A DNA stretch of 12,111 bases from CAYZUC01 sp964481705. GTDB lineage: Bacteria > Bacillota > Clostridia > Lachnospirales > Lachnospiraceae. Made by a program: the position numbers and the translations under genes. The stretch spans positions 1 to 12,111 of the forward strand of contig CAYZUC010000083.1 in assembly GCA_964481705.1 (NCBI GenBank). The letters run 5' to 3'. Positions within the stretch are counted from its first letter, which is position 1. Every line of letters begins with the position of its first letter. Shown here one piece after another: positions 1-6,249 of this stretch. The notes beneath the pieces were generated by a model. The model was given only the letters and a program-made list of their open reading frames with translations. It did no database searches and was not told where the DNA came from.

Positions 1-483
1 CCGGAAGCAATAGAGCAGGGTAGAAATCTGATTCTTGAGGATGCTGAGACCTATATCATTGATGATGCAGAGCTGCAGCGTATCTATGACAGCTATCCGG
101 TCATCTGGAAAAAGAAAGATGCGAAGCCTAAGCTTTGCTTTATGGGATGTCCACATATGAGTCTGGAACAGCTGACCGACTGGACAAAGAAGGTAGATGC
201 AGGCTTGAAGGCGGCAGGCAGGAAAAAGGTAGCGATTCCGACAGTTTTTACTGCAGCACCGGCTGTGCTGGAGAAATTTGCACAGACAGAGTATGCACGG
301 ATATTAAAAGAGTCAGGCGTTATTGTATCCTATATCTGTCCACTCATGTATATGAACAATCCGCTTAGTACTAGCATGCCGGTCATTACGTCGAGCAATA
401 AGCTGAGAACCTATACCAGTGCAAGATATTACACAGATGATGAAATCTTGCAGCAGATTACGACAGGAGGGCTGAAGGTATGA
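1..483 (+). CDS. Aconitase X large (catalytic) subunit, 3' part only
   Basis: This is the C-terminal 160 residues of a gene that starts before the window; the frame is open from base 1 to the TGA at 481-483. The stretch FMGCPHMS followed by a Leu-Glu-Gln helix is characteristic of the catalytic domain of aconitase X (AcnX, formerly DUF521), where the cysteine is likely an iron-sulfur cluster ligand (family knowledge, not shown here). Split AcnX enzymes are dehydratases. Known bacterial members dehydrate cis-3-hydroxy-L-proline, and archaeal members act on mevalonate 5-phosphate. The substrate here cannot be read from the fragment. The stop overlaps the start of the small-subunit gene by four bases (ATGA), so the two are translationally coupled. 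I am sure of the family and unsure of the substrate. Confidence 0.85.
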   Translation, partial: PEAIEQGRNLILEDAETYIIDDAELQRIYDSYPVIWKKKDAKPKLCFMGCPHMSLEQLTDWTKKVDAGLKAAGRKKVAIPTVFTAAPAVLEKFAQTEYARILKESGVIVSYICPLMYMNNPLSTSMPVITSSNKLRTYTSARYYTDDEILQQITTGGLKV

Positions 484-926
484 AAACATTTCAGGGAAGA
501 GTAGTAGCCGCAGGAAATGTAACAGCTCCTGCAGTTGTTTCAAGAGAAGGATTGAATACACTGGCTTCATTTCAGAAAGCATTGCAGTTTGGAGACAAAA
601 AGGCAACCTGTGGAGATCAGAACAATCATGATCTGTACGGAAAAGAGATGGCTGGAAAGGCATTGTGCCTTCCGAGAACCATCGGATCCACCACAGGAGG
701 ACTGGTATTGTATTGCGCCTGTTCGATGCAGAGGCAGCCGGCCTGTATGCTGTTTTCCGAGCCGATTGATTCACTTGCAGCAGCCGGTGCAATCCTTGCA
801 GATGTCTGGCTGAAGGAAGCAAGTATGCCGGTCATTGATTCTCTTGGCGAGGATTTCCTTCAGTATGTGAAGGATCACATGAGTATCACCGTTAAGGAAG
901 ACGGTACTGTGGAAGTGGCAGAATAA
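480..926 (+). CDS. Aconitase X small (swivel) subunit
   Basis: This 148-residue protein begins at the ATG that overlaps the stop of the large subunit. It fits the swivel domain of aconitase X (formerly DUF126): an N-terminal MKTFQGRVVAAG strand, a Gly-Asp-rich loop near residues 44-55 (CGDQNNHD), then LPRTIGSTTGG at 64-74. In this family the latter corresponds to the glycine/serine loop that completes the active site when the swivel domain closes on the catalytic subunit. It then has an alanine-rich helix (ADVWLKEA). Length is normal for a stand-alone swivel subunit. With the upstream gene it forms one cytoplasmic hydro-lyase, possibly a cis-3-hydroxy-L-proline dehydratase; that substrate is a family-based guess. 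Confidence 0.85.
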   Translation: MKTFQGRVVAAGNVTAPAVVSREGLNTLASFQKALQFGDKKATCGDQNNHDLYGKEMAGKALCLPRTIGSTTGGLVLYCACSMQRQPACMLFSEPIDSLAAAGAILADVWLKEASMPVIDSLGEDFLQYVKDHMSITVKEDGTVEVAE

Positions 927-944
927 CGGATAGAGGAAAAGCAT

Positions 945-1041
945 ATATGCTTTCGTGACCGTTGTCAGACATTACACTTTCAGGTATCTACCATGCAGGA
1001 CATTGTGAATGATACAGAAAGTGTGATATCAAAAGAACTGT
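945..1041 (+). pseudogene. Relic of an Rrf2-family regulator gene with two internal deletions
   Basis: Three blocks match the intact Rrf2 gene at 8100-8522 in order. Bases 945-957 match 8134-8146 (12 of 13), 959-998 match 8301-8340 (37 of 40), and 999-1021 match 8493-8515 (22 of 23). The DNA equivalent to 8147-8299 and 8341-8492 is missing. The second deletion is bounded in the intact gene by the repeat ATGCAG (8335-8340 and 8487-8492), as expected for slippage or recombination between short repeats. The lost 152 bases are not a multiple of three and the first block runs into a TGA, so no protein can be made. It sits 19 bases after the aconitase X operon and just before a terminator. I counted these matches by eye. 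Confidence 0.8.
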
Positions 1042-1046
1042 AAATT

Positions 1047-1090
1047 AAAATAATCCTTACTTCTAAAACCGGAGTAAGGATTATTTTTAA
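1047..1090 (+). terminator. Rho-independent terminator, near-symmetric
   Basis: A 15-base perfect stem is formed by 1047-1061 (AAAATAATCCTTACT) and 1073-1087, with an 11-base loop and T residues on the 3' side. Because A residues flank the other arm it may work in both directions. It closes the aconitase X/Rrf2-relic transcript and insulates the promoter just downstream. Confidence 0.8.
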
Positions 1091-1098
1091 TTTCTTGA

Positions 1099-1117
1099 TG
1101 TAACACTTGACATTACA
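1099..1117. promoter_or_regulatory. Operator-like inverted repeat TGTAA-N9-TTACA, site 1
   Basis: TGTAA at 1099-1103 and TTACA at 1113-1117 are separated by nine bases that contain the -35 box TTGACA. A protein bound here would block RNA polymerase. The same arms and the same spacing recur at 1142-1160 and at 8024-8046, the last in front of the Rrf2 gene, so Rrf2 is the natural candidate binder. This assignment is inferred. Confidence 0.7.
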
Positions 1118-1135
1118 ACAAGATAATAATAAAGT
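1107..1135 (+). promoter_or_regulatory. Sigma-A type promoter for the flavoprotein gene
   Basis: A consensus -35 box TTGACA (1107-1112) is followed after 17 bases by TAAAGT (1130-1135), which matches four of six positions of the -10 consensus. Transcription would start near 1142, inside the second inverted repeat. An alternative -10 (TAATAA, 1127-1132) would leave a 14-base spacer and is less likely. Confidence 0.6.
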
Positions 1136-1141
1136 GATTGA

Positions 1142-1160
1142 TGTAATCACAACGGTTACA
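1142..1160. promoter_or_regulatory. Operator-like inverted repeat TGTAA-N9-TTACA, site 2
   Basis: TGTAA at 1142-1146 and TTACA at 1156-1160 flank nine bases. The centre lies 43 bp from the centre of site 1, close to four helical turns, so two dimers would sit on the same face of the DNA, bracketing the promoter. Confidence 0.65.
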
Positions 1161-1212
1161 ACTAGAAAAACCAGAATCAATGAATCACTTTATTAGAAAG
1201 GAAGTCAAAAAC

Positions 1213-1608
1213 ATGAAAAAGGTAGTAGAATTTTTACAGGAGAATCCGGTACAGTTTTTAGCAACAGTGGGTAGAGATGGTAAGGCAAAGTGCCGTCCGT
1301 TTATGTTTAGCCTTGAGAAAGACGGAAAGCTGTGGTTCTGCACAAACAACACAAAGGATGTATACAAGGACATACAGGCGAATCCTGAAATCGAAGTTTC
1401 AGTATCTTCACCGGAATACGCTTGGATTCGTTTACACGGTAAAGCAGTATTTGAAAACAATATGAAGATAAAGGAAGCCTGTATGTTAAACCCGATTGTT
1501 AAGGGACAGTATGAGACAGCAGAAAATCCAATCTTCGAGGTATTCTACATCGAGAATGCACATGGGGTGATTGCTGATTTCTCAGGAAATGCTCCATGCG
1601 AATTTTAG
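1213..1608 (+). CDS. Small flavin-binding protein, pyridoxamine 5'-phosphate oxidase-like
   Basis: The start chosen is the ATG at 1213, eight bases after AAAGGAAG (1197-1204); an in-frame ATG at 1180 has no ribosome site and lies in the leader. The 131-residue product (MKKVVEFLQENPVQFLATVG...) has the split-barrel pattern of the PNPOx/FMN-binding superfamily. It shows an 'FLATVGRDGKAKCRPFMF' segment at 15-32, which in relatives holds FMN phosphate. It then has a 'KLWFCTN' strand at 39-45 and the 'IRLHGKAVF' strand at 72-80. Such proteins are cytoplasmic flavin or F420-like cofactor binders, many of unknown substrate; this one is not likely to be true PdxH because it is much shorter. It forms its own unit behind a promoter with two operator-like repeats, so it is probably repressed by an Rrf2 regulator. 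Confidence 0.85.
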   Translation: MKKVVEFLQENPVQFLATVGRDGKAKCRPFMFSLEKDGKLWFCTNNTKDVYKDIQANPEIEVSVSSPEYAWIRLHGKAVFENNMKIKEACMLNPIVKGQYETAENPIFEVFYIENAHGVIADFSGNAPCEF

Positions 1609-1614
1609 TACGAG

Positions 1615-1644
1615 AAAAAACGCCCGGTGTGAAAGCATTGGGCG
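1615..1644 (-). terminator. Terminator-like hairpin readable only on the minus strand
   Basis: CGCCC (1621-1625) pairs with GGGCG (1640-1644) and is preceded on the plus strand by six A residues (1615-1620). Read on the minus strand it is a short GC stem followed by TTTTTT. No minus-strand gene ends here. It may stop antisense transcription or be a relic. The stem is only five pairs. Confidence 0.35.
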
Positions 1645-1671
1645 CTTGCACTATACAGCAGGAGGTTATCG

Positions 1672-1690
1672 ATATCACAAATTGTGATAT
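1672..1690. promoter_or_regulatory. Perfect palindrome upstream of the sulfhydrylase gene
   Basis: ATATCACAA (1672-1680) and TTGTGATAT (1682-1690) form a perfect 9-base inverted repeat around a single A. It lies about 37 bases upstream of the -35 box at 1727. This is the usual look of a site for a dimeric regulator. The binder is unknown. The motif differs from TGTAA-N9-TTACA, so it is probably not the Rrf2 site. Confidence 0.55.
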
Positions 1691-1726
1691 AAGAAAACAC
1701 TATAGCCAGCCCTAACATTTGTGTAT

Positions 1727-1755
1727 TTGCGCAATTGATTTGGACTGGTTATAAT
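1727..1755 (+). promoter_or_regulatory. Sigma-A promoter for O-acetylhomoserine sulfhydrylase
   Basis: TTGCGC (1727-1732) and a consensus TATAAT (1750-1755) are spaced by 17 bases. Transcription would start near 1762, which rules out any translation start upstream of that and supports the ATG at 1816. Confidence 0.75.
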
Positions 1756-1815
1756 ATGCATATAAAACCTATAGAAATGGTAGACAATAAACAGGGGAAA
1801 ATGGAGGATTTTAAT

Positions 1816-3099
1816 ATGAGTGATTACAGATTTGAAACTTTACAGTTACATGTAGGACAGGAAGAGGCAGATCCGGCAACGGATTCCAGGGCAGTACCGA
1901 TTTATCAGACAACATCTTATGTATTTCACAATTCAGAACATGCTGCGGCAAGGTTTGGACTTGCAGATGCAGGAAATATCTATGGAAGGCTTACGAACTC
2001 CACACAGGACGTGTTGGAAAAAAGAATTGCCGCATTGGAAGGCGGTGTTGCAGCCCTTGCTACAGCCAGTGGTGCCGCAGCTATTACCTATGCGATAGAG
2101 GCCGTTGTAGGAAGCGGAGACCACATTGTAGCACAGAAAACCATCTATGGAGGAAGCTATAACCTCCTGGCGCATACATTGAAGATTTACGGAGTGGAAA
2201 CAACATTTGTAGATGTCCACAATCAGGCAGAAGTAGAAGCTGCCATCAGACCAAACACAAAAGCAGTCTTTCTTGAAACATTAGGAAATCCAAACGCAGA
2301 TATTCCGGATATTGATGCACTAGCTGAATTAGCACATAAGCATGGATTGCCGGTCATCATTGACAATACTTTTGGAACACCTTATCTCATCAGACCGATC
2401 GAACATGGAGCAGATATCGTGGTACATTCAGCAACAAAATTCCTTGGTGGTCACGGAACCACGCTAGGTGGAATCATTGTAGATTCCGGCAGGTTTGATT
2501 GGAAAAAGAGTGGGAAGTATCCGCAGATTGCAGAGGCCAATCCAAGCTATCATGGTATCTCCTTTGTTGATGCAGCAGGAGCGGCAGCTTATGTGACATA
2601 CATTCGTGCAATCTTACTTCGTGACACGGGAGCAGCGATTTCGCCCTTCAATGCTTTCCTGCTTTTACAGGGAGTTGAAACCTTATCATTACGACTGGAC
2701 AGGCATGCAGAAAATACAAAGAAGGTTGTGGAATTTCTCAGCAATCATCCACAGGTGGAACATGTAAACCATCCATCTCTGTCAGAACATCCGGATCATG
2801 AGCTGTTTGAGAAGTATTTCCCAAATGGTGGCGCCAGCATCTTTACCTTCGACATCAAAGGTGGGAAGAAAGAGGCATATCAGTTCATTGATGGATTGCA
2901 GATTTTCTCTCTTCTTGCAAATGTAGCAGATGTAAAGAGCCTTGTGATTCATCCGGCAACCACAACGCACAGTCAGCTCACAGCAGAGGAACTGACCGAC
3001 CAGGGAATTCATCAGAATACCATCCGGTTATCAATCGGAACCGAACATATTGATGATATTATAGCGGATCTGGAAAAGGGATTTGCAAGTGTCAGATGA
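1816..3099 (+). CDS. metY: O-acetylhomoserine aminocarboxypropyltransferase (O-acetylhomoserine sulfhydrylase)
   Basis: This PLP enzyme makes homocysteine (or methionine) from O-acetylhomoserine and sulfide (or methanethiol), the direct sulfhydrylation route to methionine. The ATG at 1816 follows GGAGGA (1803-1808) by seven bases. The frame is open further upstream but starts before the promoter, so it is not used. The 427-residue protein begins MSDYRFETLQLHVGQ and has family landmarks: AVPIYQTTSYVF, YGRLTNSTQ, the GG.YNLL segment after 'QKTIYGGSY', the 'IIDNTFGTPYL' cofactor-aspartate strand, and 'HSATKFLGGHG' with PLP lysine 208. The C-terminal 'SLVIHPATTTHSQL' and 'IRLSIGTEH' motifs are complete. 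Length is normal for the family (about 425). It is a single-gene unit with its own promoter and an upstream palindrome. Confidence 0.95.
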   Translation: MSDYRFETLQLHVGQEEADPATDSRAVPIYQTTSYVFHNSEHAAARFGLADAGNIYGRLTNSTQDVLEKRIAALEGGVAALATASGAAAITYAIEAVVGSGDHIVAQKTIYGGSYNLLAHTLKIYGVETTFVDVHNQAEVEAAIRPNTKAVFLETLGNPNADIPDIDALAELAHKHGLPVIIDNTFGTPYLIRPIEHGADIVVHSATKFLGGHGTTLGGIIVDSGRFDWKKSGKYPQIAEANPSYHGISFVDAAGAAAYVTYIRAILLRDTGAAISPFNAFLLLQGVETLSLRLDRHAENTKKVVEFLSNHPQVEHVNHPSLSEHPDHELFEKYFPNGGASIFTFDIKGGKKEAYQFIDGLQIFSLLANVADVKSLVIHPATTTHSQLTAEELTDQGIHQNTIRLSIGTEHIDDIIADLEKGFASVR

Positions 3100-3371
3100 A
3101 CTGCTGCTGATAATGAAGGGTGCTCTTTTCTATATGCGCCGTTAAGCCAATGCAATCATGATAGATTTTGACGGGTGTAAATGCTATAATGAATCCATGA
3201 TAAATTGAAGCTGAGTAAAGTAAAACACTTCATTAGTCAATCAGATAATTTATGATTTGTTGAAAAAAGAAATTTGCATTTGGATAAAAGAAAAAATAGC
3301 CGCACTAGACAACGAGAAGCTGATCCTTGATATCTTTATGACTGGATTGAACAGATGAAATGGGGGCACCG
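3100..3371. other. Intergenic region with a promoter and a short uncertain reading frame
   Basis: No gene is recognised. An extended -10 promoter element lies at 3182-3190. Bases 3224-3355 are open in one frame (ending ...DNEKLILDIFMTGLNR, stop TGA 3356-3358). The same frame continues open beyond the TGA to 3475, overlapping the next gene. There is no ribosome site and no ATG at its front, so it may be a remnant or chance. ATAAATT (3200-3206) and AATTTAT (3248-3254) could pair in the leader. Confidence 0.4.
3182..3190 (+). promoter_or_regulatory. Extended -10 promoter element
   Basis: TGCTATAAT is a consensus extended -10 box. No good -35 box lies 17 bases upstream; TTGACG is present but only 11 bases away. 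It would give a leader of roughly 175 bases to the gene at 3372. Confidence 0.5.
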
Positions 3372-4043
3372 ATGAAAGTAAAACAGACTGCAATCTTTCT
3401 ATACAAACTTACGATGACGAGAAGCAGAAGTATGATCAGAAAACGGTATGGAAAAGACTTTTGGATAGGATTTAAAAGGGCATCAGATGGAAGATTCCAT
3501 GAATTAATAAATGAATTTGAGGATATCGGAAATAGTATGTTTGCATTCAACTATGCCTATGCACCGGGGTATGTGGCGTGGTATAAGACGATGGAAAAAC
3601 TGGGGCTTCACGTACATGAGCGAGATGTATTGATGCTCCTTATGAATGAAAAAATGCTTCTGACCGTGCCAAAGCCATTGTTACATGTGGTGGGAAAATC
3701 TTATATGAATGGAATGAGAAAGAAGTCAAGAGAGCACATCCGAAGACAGGAGAATGAGCAGCTTCACGAATTTGACTGGACGGTTGATTATCAGGATGTG
3801 GATGAAGAGAGATTTTCAATTAAAATAACGGATTGTGGTTTTATAAAGTATGCGAAGAAATATAATGCCACAGGAATGCTGCCGGCGATCTGTCAGGTAG
3901 ATTACATGATTGCGCATTATATGCATGTAGGCTTTAACAGAACGCAGACGCTTGGTGCTGGATGCTCTTGCTGTGATGGGTGTTATGCCATGCATGGAGA
4001 ATGCTCTTGGAATATAGAGCAGAGATTGCAGGAGCGAAGATAA
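3372..4043 (+). CDS. L-2-amino-thiazoline-4-carboxylic acid hydrolase family protein
   Basis: The start is the ATG at 3372, five bases after GGGGG; an ATG at 3360 in the same frame lies upstream of that site. The 223-residue protein resembles the ATC hydrolase family, whose founding Pseudomonas members open the thiazoline ring of 2-amino-thiazoline-4-carboxylate on the way to L-cysteine. Many clostridial relatives have no tested substrate. Visible features are an N-terminal basic segment (RSMIRKRYGKDF), 'IGNSMFAFNYAYAPGYVAWY' in the middle, 'CQVDYMIAHYM' at 174-184, and a C-terminal 'RTQTLGAGCSCCD'. Relatives usually carry an Arg-Thr-x-Thr-Leu stretch ending in a Cys-Asp motif there. Unusually, five cysteines lie within residues 198-211, followed by an amphipathic tail. 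It is a single gene by spacing. I am fairly sure of the family and not of the reaction. Confidence 0.65.
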   Translation: MKVKQTAIFLYKLTMTRSRSMIRKRYGKDFWIGFKRASDGRFHELINEFEDIGNSMFAFNYAYAPGYVAWYKTMEKLGLHVHERDVLMLLMNEKMLLTVPKPLLHVVGKSYMNGMRKKSREHIRRQENEQLHEFDWTVDYQDVDEERFSIKITDCGFIKYAKKYNATGMLPAICQVDYMIAHYMHVGFNRTQTLGAGCSCCDGCYAMHGECSWNIEQRLQERR

Positions 4044-4109
4044 ATATTTGATGAAGGACAAGGATTTGATGAAAAAGTGGTAAATTAGAAGTTGTGGAGG
4101 TGTTTTAAA

Positions 4110-4487
4110 ATGTGGTTTTGGTGGTTTATGCTTATATGTGATTTGCTGGTTCCGTTGGCAATGGTTATTGGAGGATATTTAATGTGGAAGCATACTCCTA
4201 AAACAATTAACGGATTAATGGGATACAGAACCTCTCGTTCTATGAAAAATATGGACACTTGGAAATTCGCGCATGAGTACGCTGGACGTCTTTGGTGGAA
4301 AATCGGTTGGATTATTCTATTCCCTTCTCTTGTCGCACATATACCTGTATATGGTGCTTCCGATGATAGAGTGGGTTTGGTTGGAGGCGCTTTGGTTGCG
4401 ATTCAGATAATCATTTTAATTGCTTCAATTTACCCAACAGAAACTGCATTAAAAAAGAATTTTAATGATGATGGCAGTCGCAGATAA
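4110..4487 (+). CDS. SdpI-family integral membrane protein
   Basis: GGAGG (4096-4100) lies nine bases before the ATG at 4110. The 125-residue product has a membrane segment at about residues 5-25. It then has the cytoplasmic signature 'TINGLMGYRTSRSMKNMDTW' at 32-51 with the following 'FAHEYAGRLWWKIG'. Two further hydrophobic segments lie at about 66-83 and 88-108. This matches the SdpI domain. In Bacillus subtilis SdpI protects against the SdpC toxin and signals to SdpR, but most stand-alone relatives have no known toxin partner. No sdpC-like or ArsR-type gene is adjacent, so an immunity role is only possible. The 66-base gap upstream and 50-base gap downstream leave open a loose operon with its neighbours. 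Confidence 0.75.
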   Translation: MWFWWFMLICDLLVPLAMVIGGYLMWKHTPKTINGLMGYRTSRSMKNMDTWKFAHEYAGRLWWKIGWIILFPSLVAHIPVYGASDDRVGLVGGALVAIQIIILIASIYPTETALKKNFNDDGSRR

Positions 4488-4537
4488 AACCCGATTTGTT
4501 AAAAAGAGCTTGCTATTATAATTTAAGGAGGTCAATT

Positions 4538-4948
4538 ATGAGGTTAGACGGTTTTGGATTGCTCGTAAACGATATGGAAACTATGATTAGATTTTACAGG
4601 GATGTGCTTGGCTTTGAAATTCAGGAGAGTGAGCAGACATCAAATGTGTATCTTGTAAAAGATGGCACACTGTTTTTGCTTTATGGCAGAAAAGATTTTG
4701 AGAATATGACAAGCAGAAAATATGAATATGTGAAGGGAATAAACGGTCATTCGGAAATCACACTTTATGTTGATACTTTTGAAGAAGTGGACCTGGAATA
4801 CAAAAATGCAATCAGTAAAGGTGCGTCACCTGTTTTAGAACCAACAACAGAGCCATGGGGACAGAGAACCTGCTATATAGCTGACCCCGAAGGAAATCTG
4901 ATTGAAATTGGATCGTGGAACAAACCCTATGAAATAAAAGACAAATAG
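4538..4948 (+). CDS. VOC-fold protein (glyoxalase/bleomycin-resistance family)
   Basis: The start is the ATG at 4538, six bases after a near-perfect AAGGAGG (4525-4531). The in-frame upstream extension from 4496 has no ribosome site. The 136-residue protein shows the two beta-alpha-beta-beta-beta halves of the vicinal oxygen chelate fold. The first half has 'GLLVNDMETMIRFYRDVLGFEI' broken over residues 7-28. The second has 'HSEITLYVDTFEEVDL' at 71-86, then 'KGASPVLEPTTEPWGQR' and the closing 'YIADPEGNLIEIGSW' at 113-127, in which Glu123 is the usual metal ligand. Members are small cytoplasmic lyases, dioxygenases or drug-binding proteins. Nothing here identifies the substrate. Confidence 0.85.
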   Translation: MRLDGFGLLVNDMETMIRFYRDVLGFEIQESEQTSNVYLVKDGTLFLLYGRKDFENMTSRKYEYVKGINGHSEITLYVDTFEEVDLEYKNAISKGASPVLEPTTEPWGQRTCYIADPEGNLIEIGSWNKPYEIKDK

Positions 4949-5031
4949 CATTGACATAGCTACAACAGCAGGGTATCTTCTGAGAATTGATTGTGGAAAA
5001 GCGGAGGCTGGATTGAAAACCACATTTGGAT

Positions 5032-5967
5032 TCATTTCACATTTTGATGATACATTTGCAAAATTTCAAGACTTGCACTCTCTGATAGAAACTCCTGAGT
5101 AGTAAGCACAGATTTCTGTTGCTGCTCTAAGTGAGCATTTTGGAAGTTCTTGCGGTATTCTTTAGGAGAACATCCATACTGTAATGCAAATCCTTTATTA
5201 AAATACTTTGGATCTGAAAAACCACAGGTAATACCGATATCCAGAAGTGAATAATCTGTTAGAAGCAAAAGCTGTCTTGCATGTTCACTACGGATTTTGG
5301 CCAGATAGTTCTGGAAGGTGATTCCAAAAGATTCTTTAAAAAAATGAGATAAATAATACAAATCAAGATCCTCTTGTTCGGCGATGTCGGATAAAAGGAG
5401 TTTTTCTGCGTAATGCTCATCCATGTATTTCATGATTTTTCGCATTCTTTTTCCTTTCATCTGAGAGGCGTGCATTTCTTTGTCTGCAATCAGATGGTGA
5501 GGCTGCGATTCTAATAAATATAAAAATAATTGGTTAATCAGGATTGTGCATTTAATGGAGGCATTGTCCTGATTCTCAAAATAGACGTATGCCAATTGGA
5601 AAAGATAATCGCGAATGATATGGCAGTCCTCAGGAGTATTCTCTGCATTTAGATGAAACACACTGAATTCTGTACGTGCTATCTGTGGAAAATACGTAGC
5701 AAAAAAAGCAGGTGAAATTTGCAGAGACATAATCAGGGCGGGTTCCTGTGAAGTAATCTCATGGCTGAAGAAAGGATTCATGATGAAAATATCTCCGGGA
5801 GAAAGGCGCGTAATTCCTTCGGTCGTAATAATGTTTGGGTTATCATCCAGTACAAGACTAATCTCGTAATCTTTGTGAATATGCGGGGTGCGGTAAATAA
5901 GATTCACAAGGAAAATGTGAAAATTACTATTATTATGTTGGATTACTTCATATTCATTATTAACCAT
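5032..5967 (-). CDS. AraC-family transcriptional regulator with N-terminal cupin-like sensor domain
   Basis: This 311-residue protein is transcribed away from the isomerase gene. Residues about 25-90 form the cupin-like sensor domain ('HIHKDYEISLVLDDN', 'LSPGDIFIMNPFFSHEI'). Residues about 175-275 form the double helix-turn-helix domain, seen in 'KIMKYMDEHYAEKLLLSDIAE', 'LSHFFKESFGITFQNYL', 'ARQLLLLTDYSLLDIGITCGF' and 'YFNKGFALQYGCSPKEYRK', all AraC/XylS landmarks. The divergent layout over a 282-base control region indicates it activates the isomerase gene in response to the sugar or its product and perhaps regulates itself. The C-terminal 35 residues after the DNA-binding domain are an extra glutamine/serine-rich tail. 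Start is ATG on the minus strand with only a weak ribosome site (CCGGAA). Confidence 0.9.
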   Translation of the reverse strand: MVNNEYEVIQHNNSNFHIFLVNLIYRTPHIHKDYEISLVLDDNPNIITTEGITRLSPGDIFIMNPFFSHEITSQEPALIMSLQISPAFFATYFPQIARTEFSVFHLNAENTPEDCHIIRDYLFQLAYVYFENQDNASIKCTILINQLFLYLLESQPHHLIADKEMHASQMKGKRMRKIMKYMDEHYAEKLLLSDIAEQEDLDLYYLSHFFKESFGITFQNYLAKIRSEHARQLLLLTDYSLLDIGITCGFSDPKYFNKGFALQYGCSPKEYRKNFQNAHLEQQQKSVLTTQEFLSESASLEILQMYHQNVK

Positions 5968-6050
5968 CTATTATTCCGGAGAACCATAAAGTTCGTAATG
6001 AATTTATGGCTTTTGTCCTTTCTTCATATGCACACATAGATAAATATAAA

Positions 6051-6068
6051 ACTATAATCTCTTATAGT
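6051..6068. promoter_or_regulatory. Inverted repeat at the AraC gene transcription start
   Basis: ACTATAA (6051-6057) and TTATAGT (6062-6068) form a perfect 7-base inverted repeat with a four-base spacer. It overlaps the expected transcription start of the AraC gene on the minus strand, so it may be an autoregulatory site or a 5' hairpin. Confidence 0.45.
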
Positions 6069-6069
6069 A

Positions 6070-6098
6070 AGTATAACTGAAAATAGCAAATTTGTCAT
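6070..6098 (-). promoter_or_regulatory. Sigma-A promoter for the AraC regulator
   Basis: Read on the minus strand: ATGACA (plus-strand 6093-6098) then 17 bases then TATACT (plus-strand 6070-6075). Both boxes match five of six consensus positions. The transcript would begin near 6063 and have a leader of about 95 bases. Confidence 0.7.
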
Positions 6099-6146
6099 GA
6101 TTTAAAAGCAAATAACTACGAGAAAGAAAATTGGACTGTTGCTATG

Positions 6147-6169
6147 ATGTATCTATCACAGAGATACAT
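6147..6169. promoter_or_regulatory. Palindromic operator candidate upstream of the isomerase gene
   Basis: ATGTATCT (6147-6154) and AGATACAT (6162-6169) are perfect 8-base arms around seven bases. The site ends about 45 bases upstream of the TATAAT at 6215, a usual place for an activator of the AraC type. A weaker promoter reading (TTGGAC at 6131, TATCAC at 6154) would put the palindrome on the -10 box instead, as for a repressor. Confidence 0.55.
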
Positions 6170-6214
6170 TACAAATCCAAAAACAAAACAGGATTTGATT
6201 CTGCTATCCATTTT

Positions 6215-6220
6215 TATAAT
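6215..6220 (+). promoter_or_regulatory. -10 box of the isomerase gene, without a good -35
   Basis: TATAAT at 6215-6220 is a perfect -10 box. The sequence 17 bases upstream (GATTTG) is not a -35 box, as expected for a promoter that depends on an activator, here probably the divergent AraC protein. Confidence 0.5.
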
Positions 6221-6249
6221 TATTTTTTAAAGGAGAAGGAGAAAAAAAC

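Noticed and set aside
313..822. A 169-codon open frame on the minus strand across the aconitase X genes
   Set aside because: It mirrors two well-supported plus-strand genes, has no ribosome site, and its translation resembles no protein family I know.
1616..1815. A riboswitch (S-box) or T-box in front of the sulfhydrylase gene
   Set aside because: The promoter at 1727-1755 leaves only about 55 bases of leader, too short for either, and I see no terminator stem with a T run before 1816.
4949..5031. A small gene or terminator between the convergent VOC and AraC genes
   Set aside because: No ribosome site and no stem with a T run; an open frame passes through but has no start and no recognisable content.
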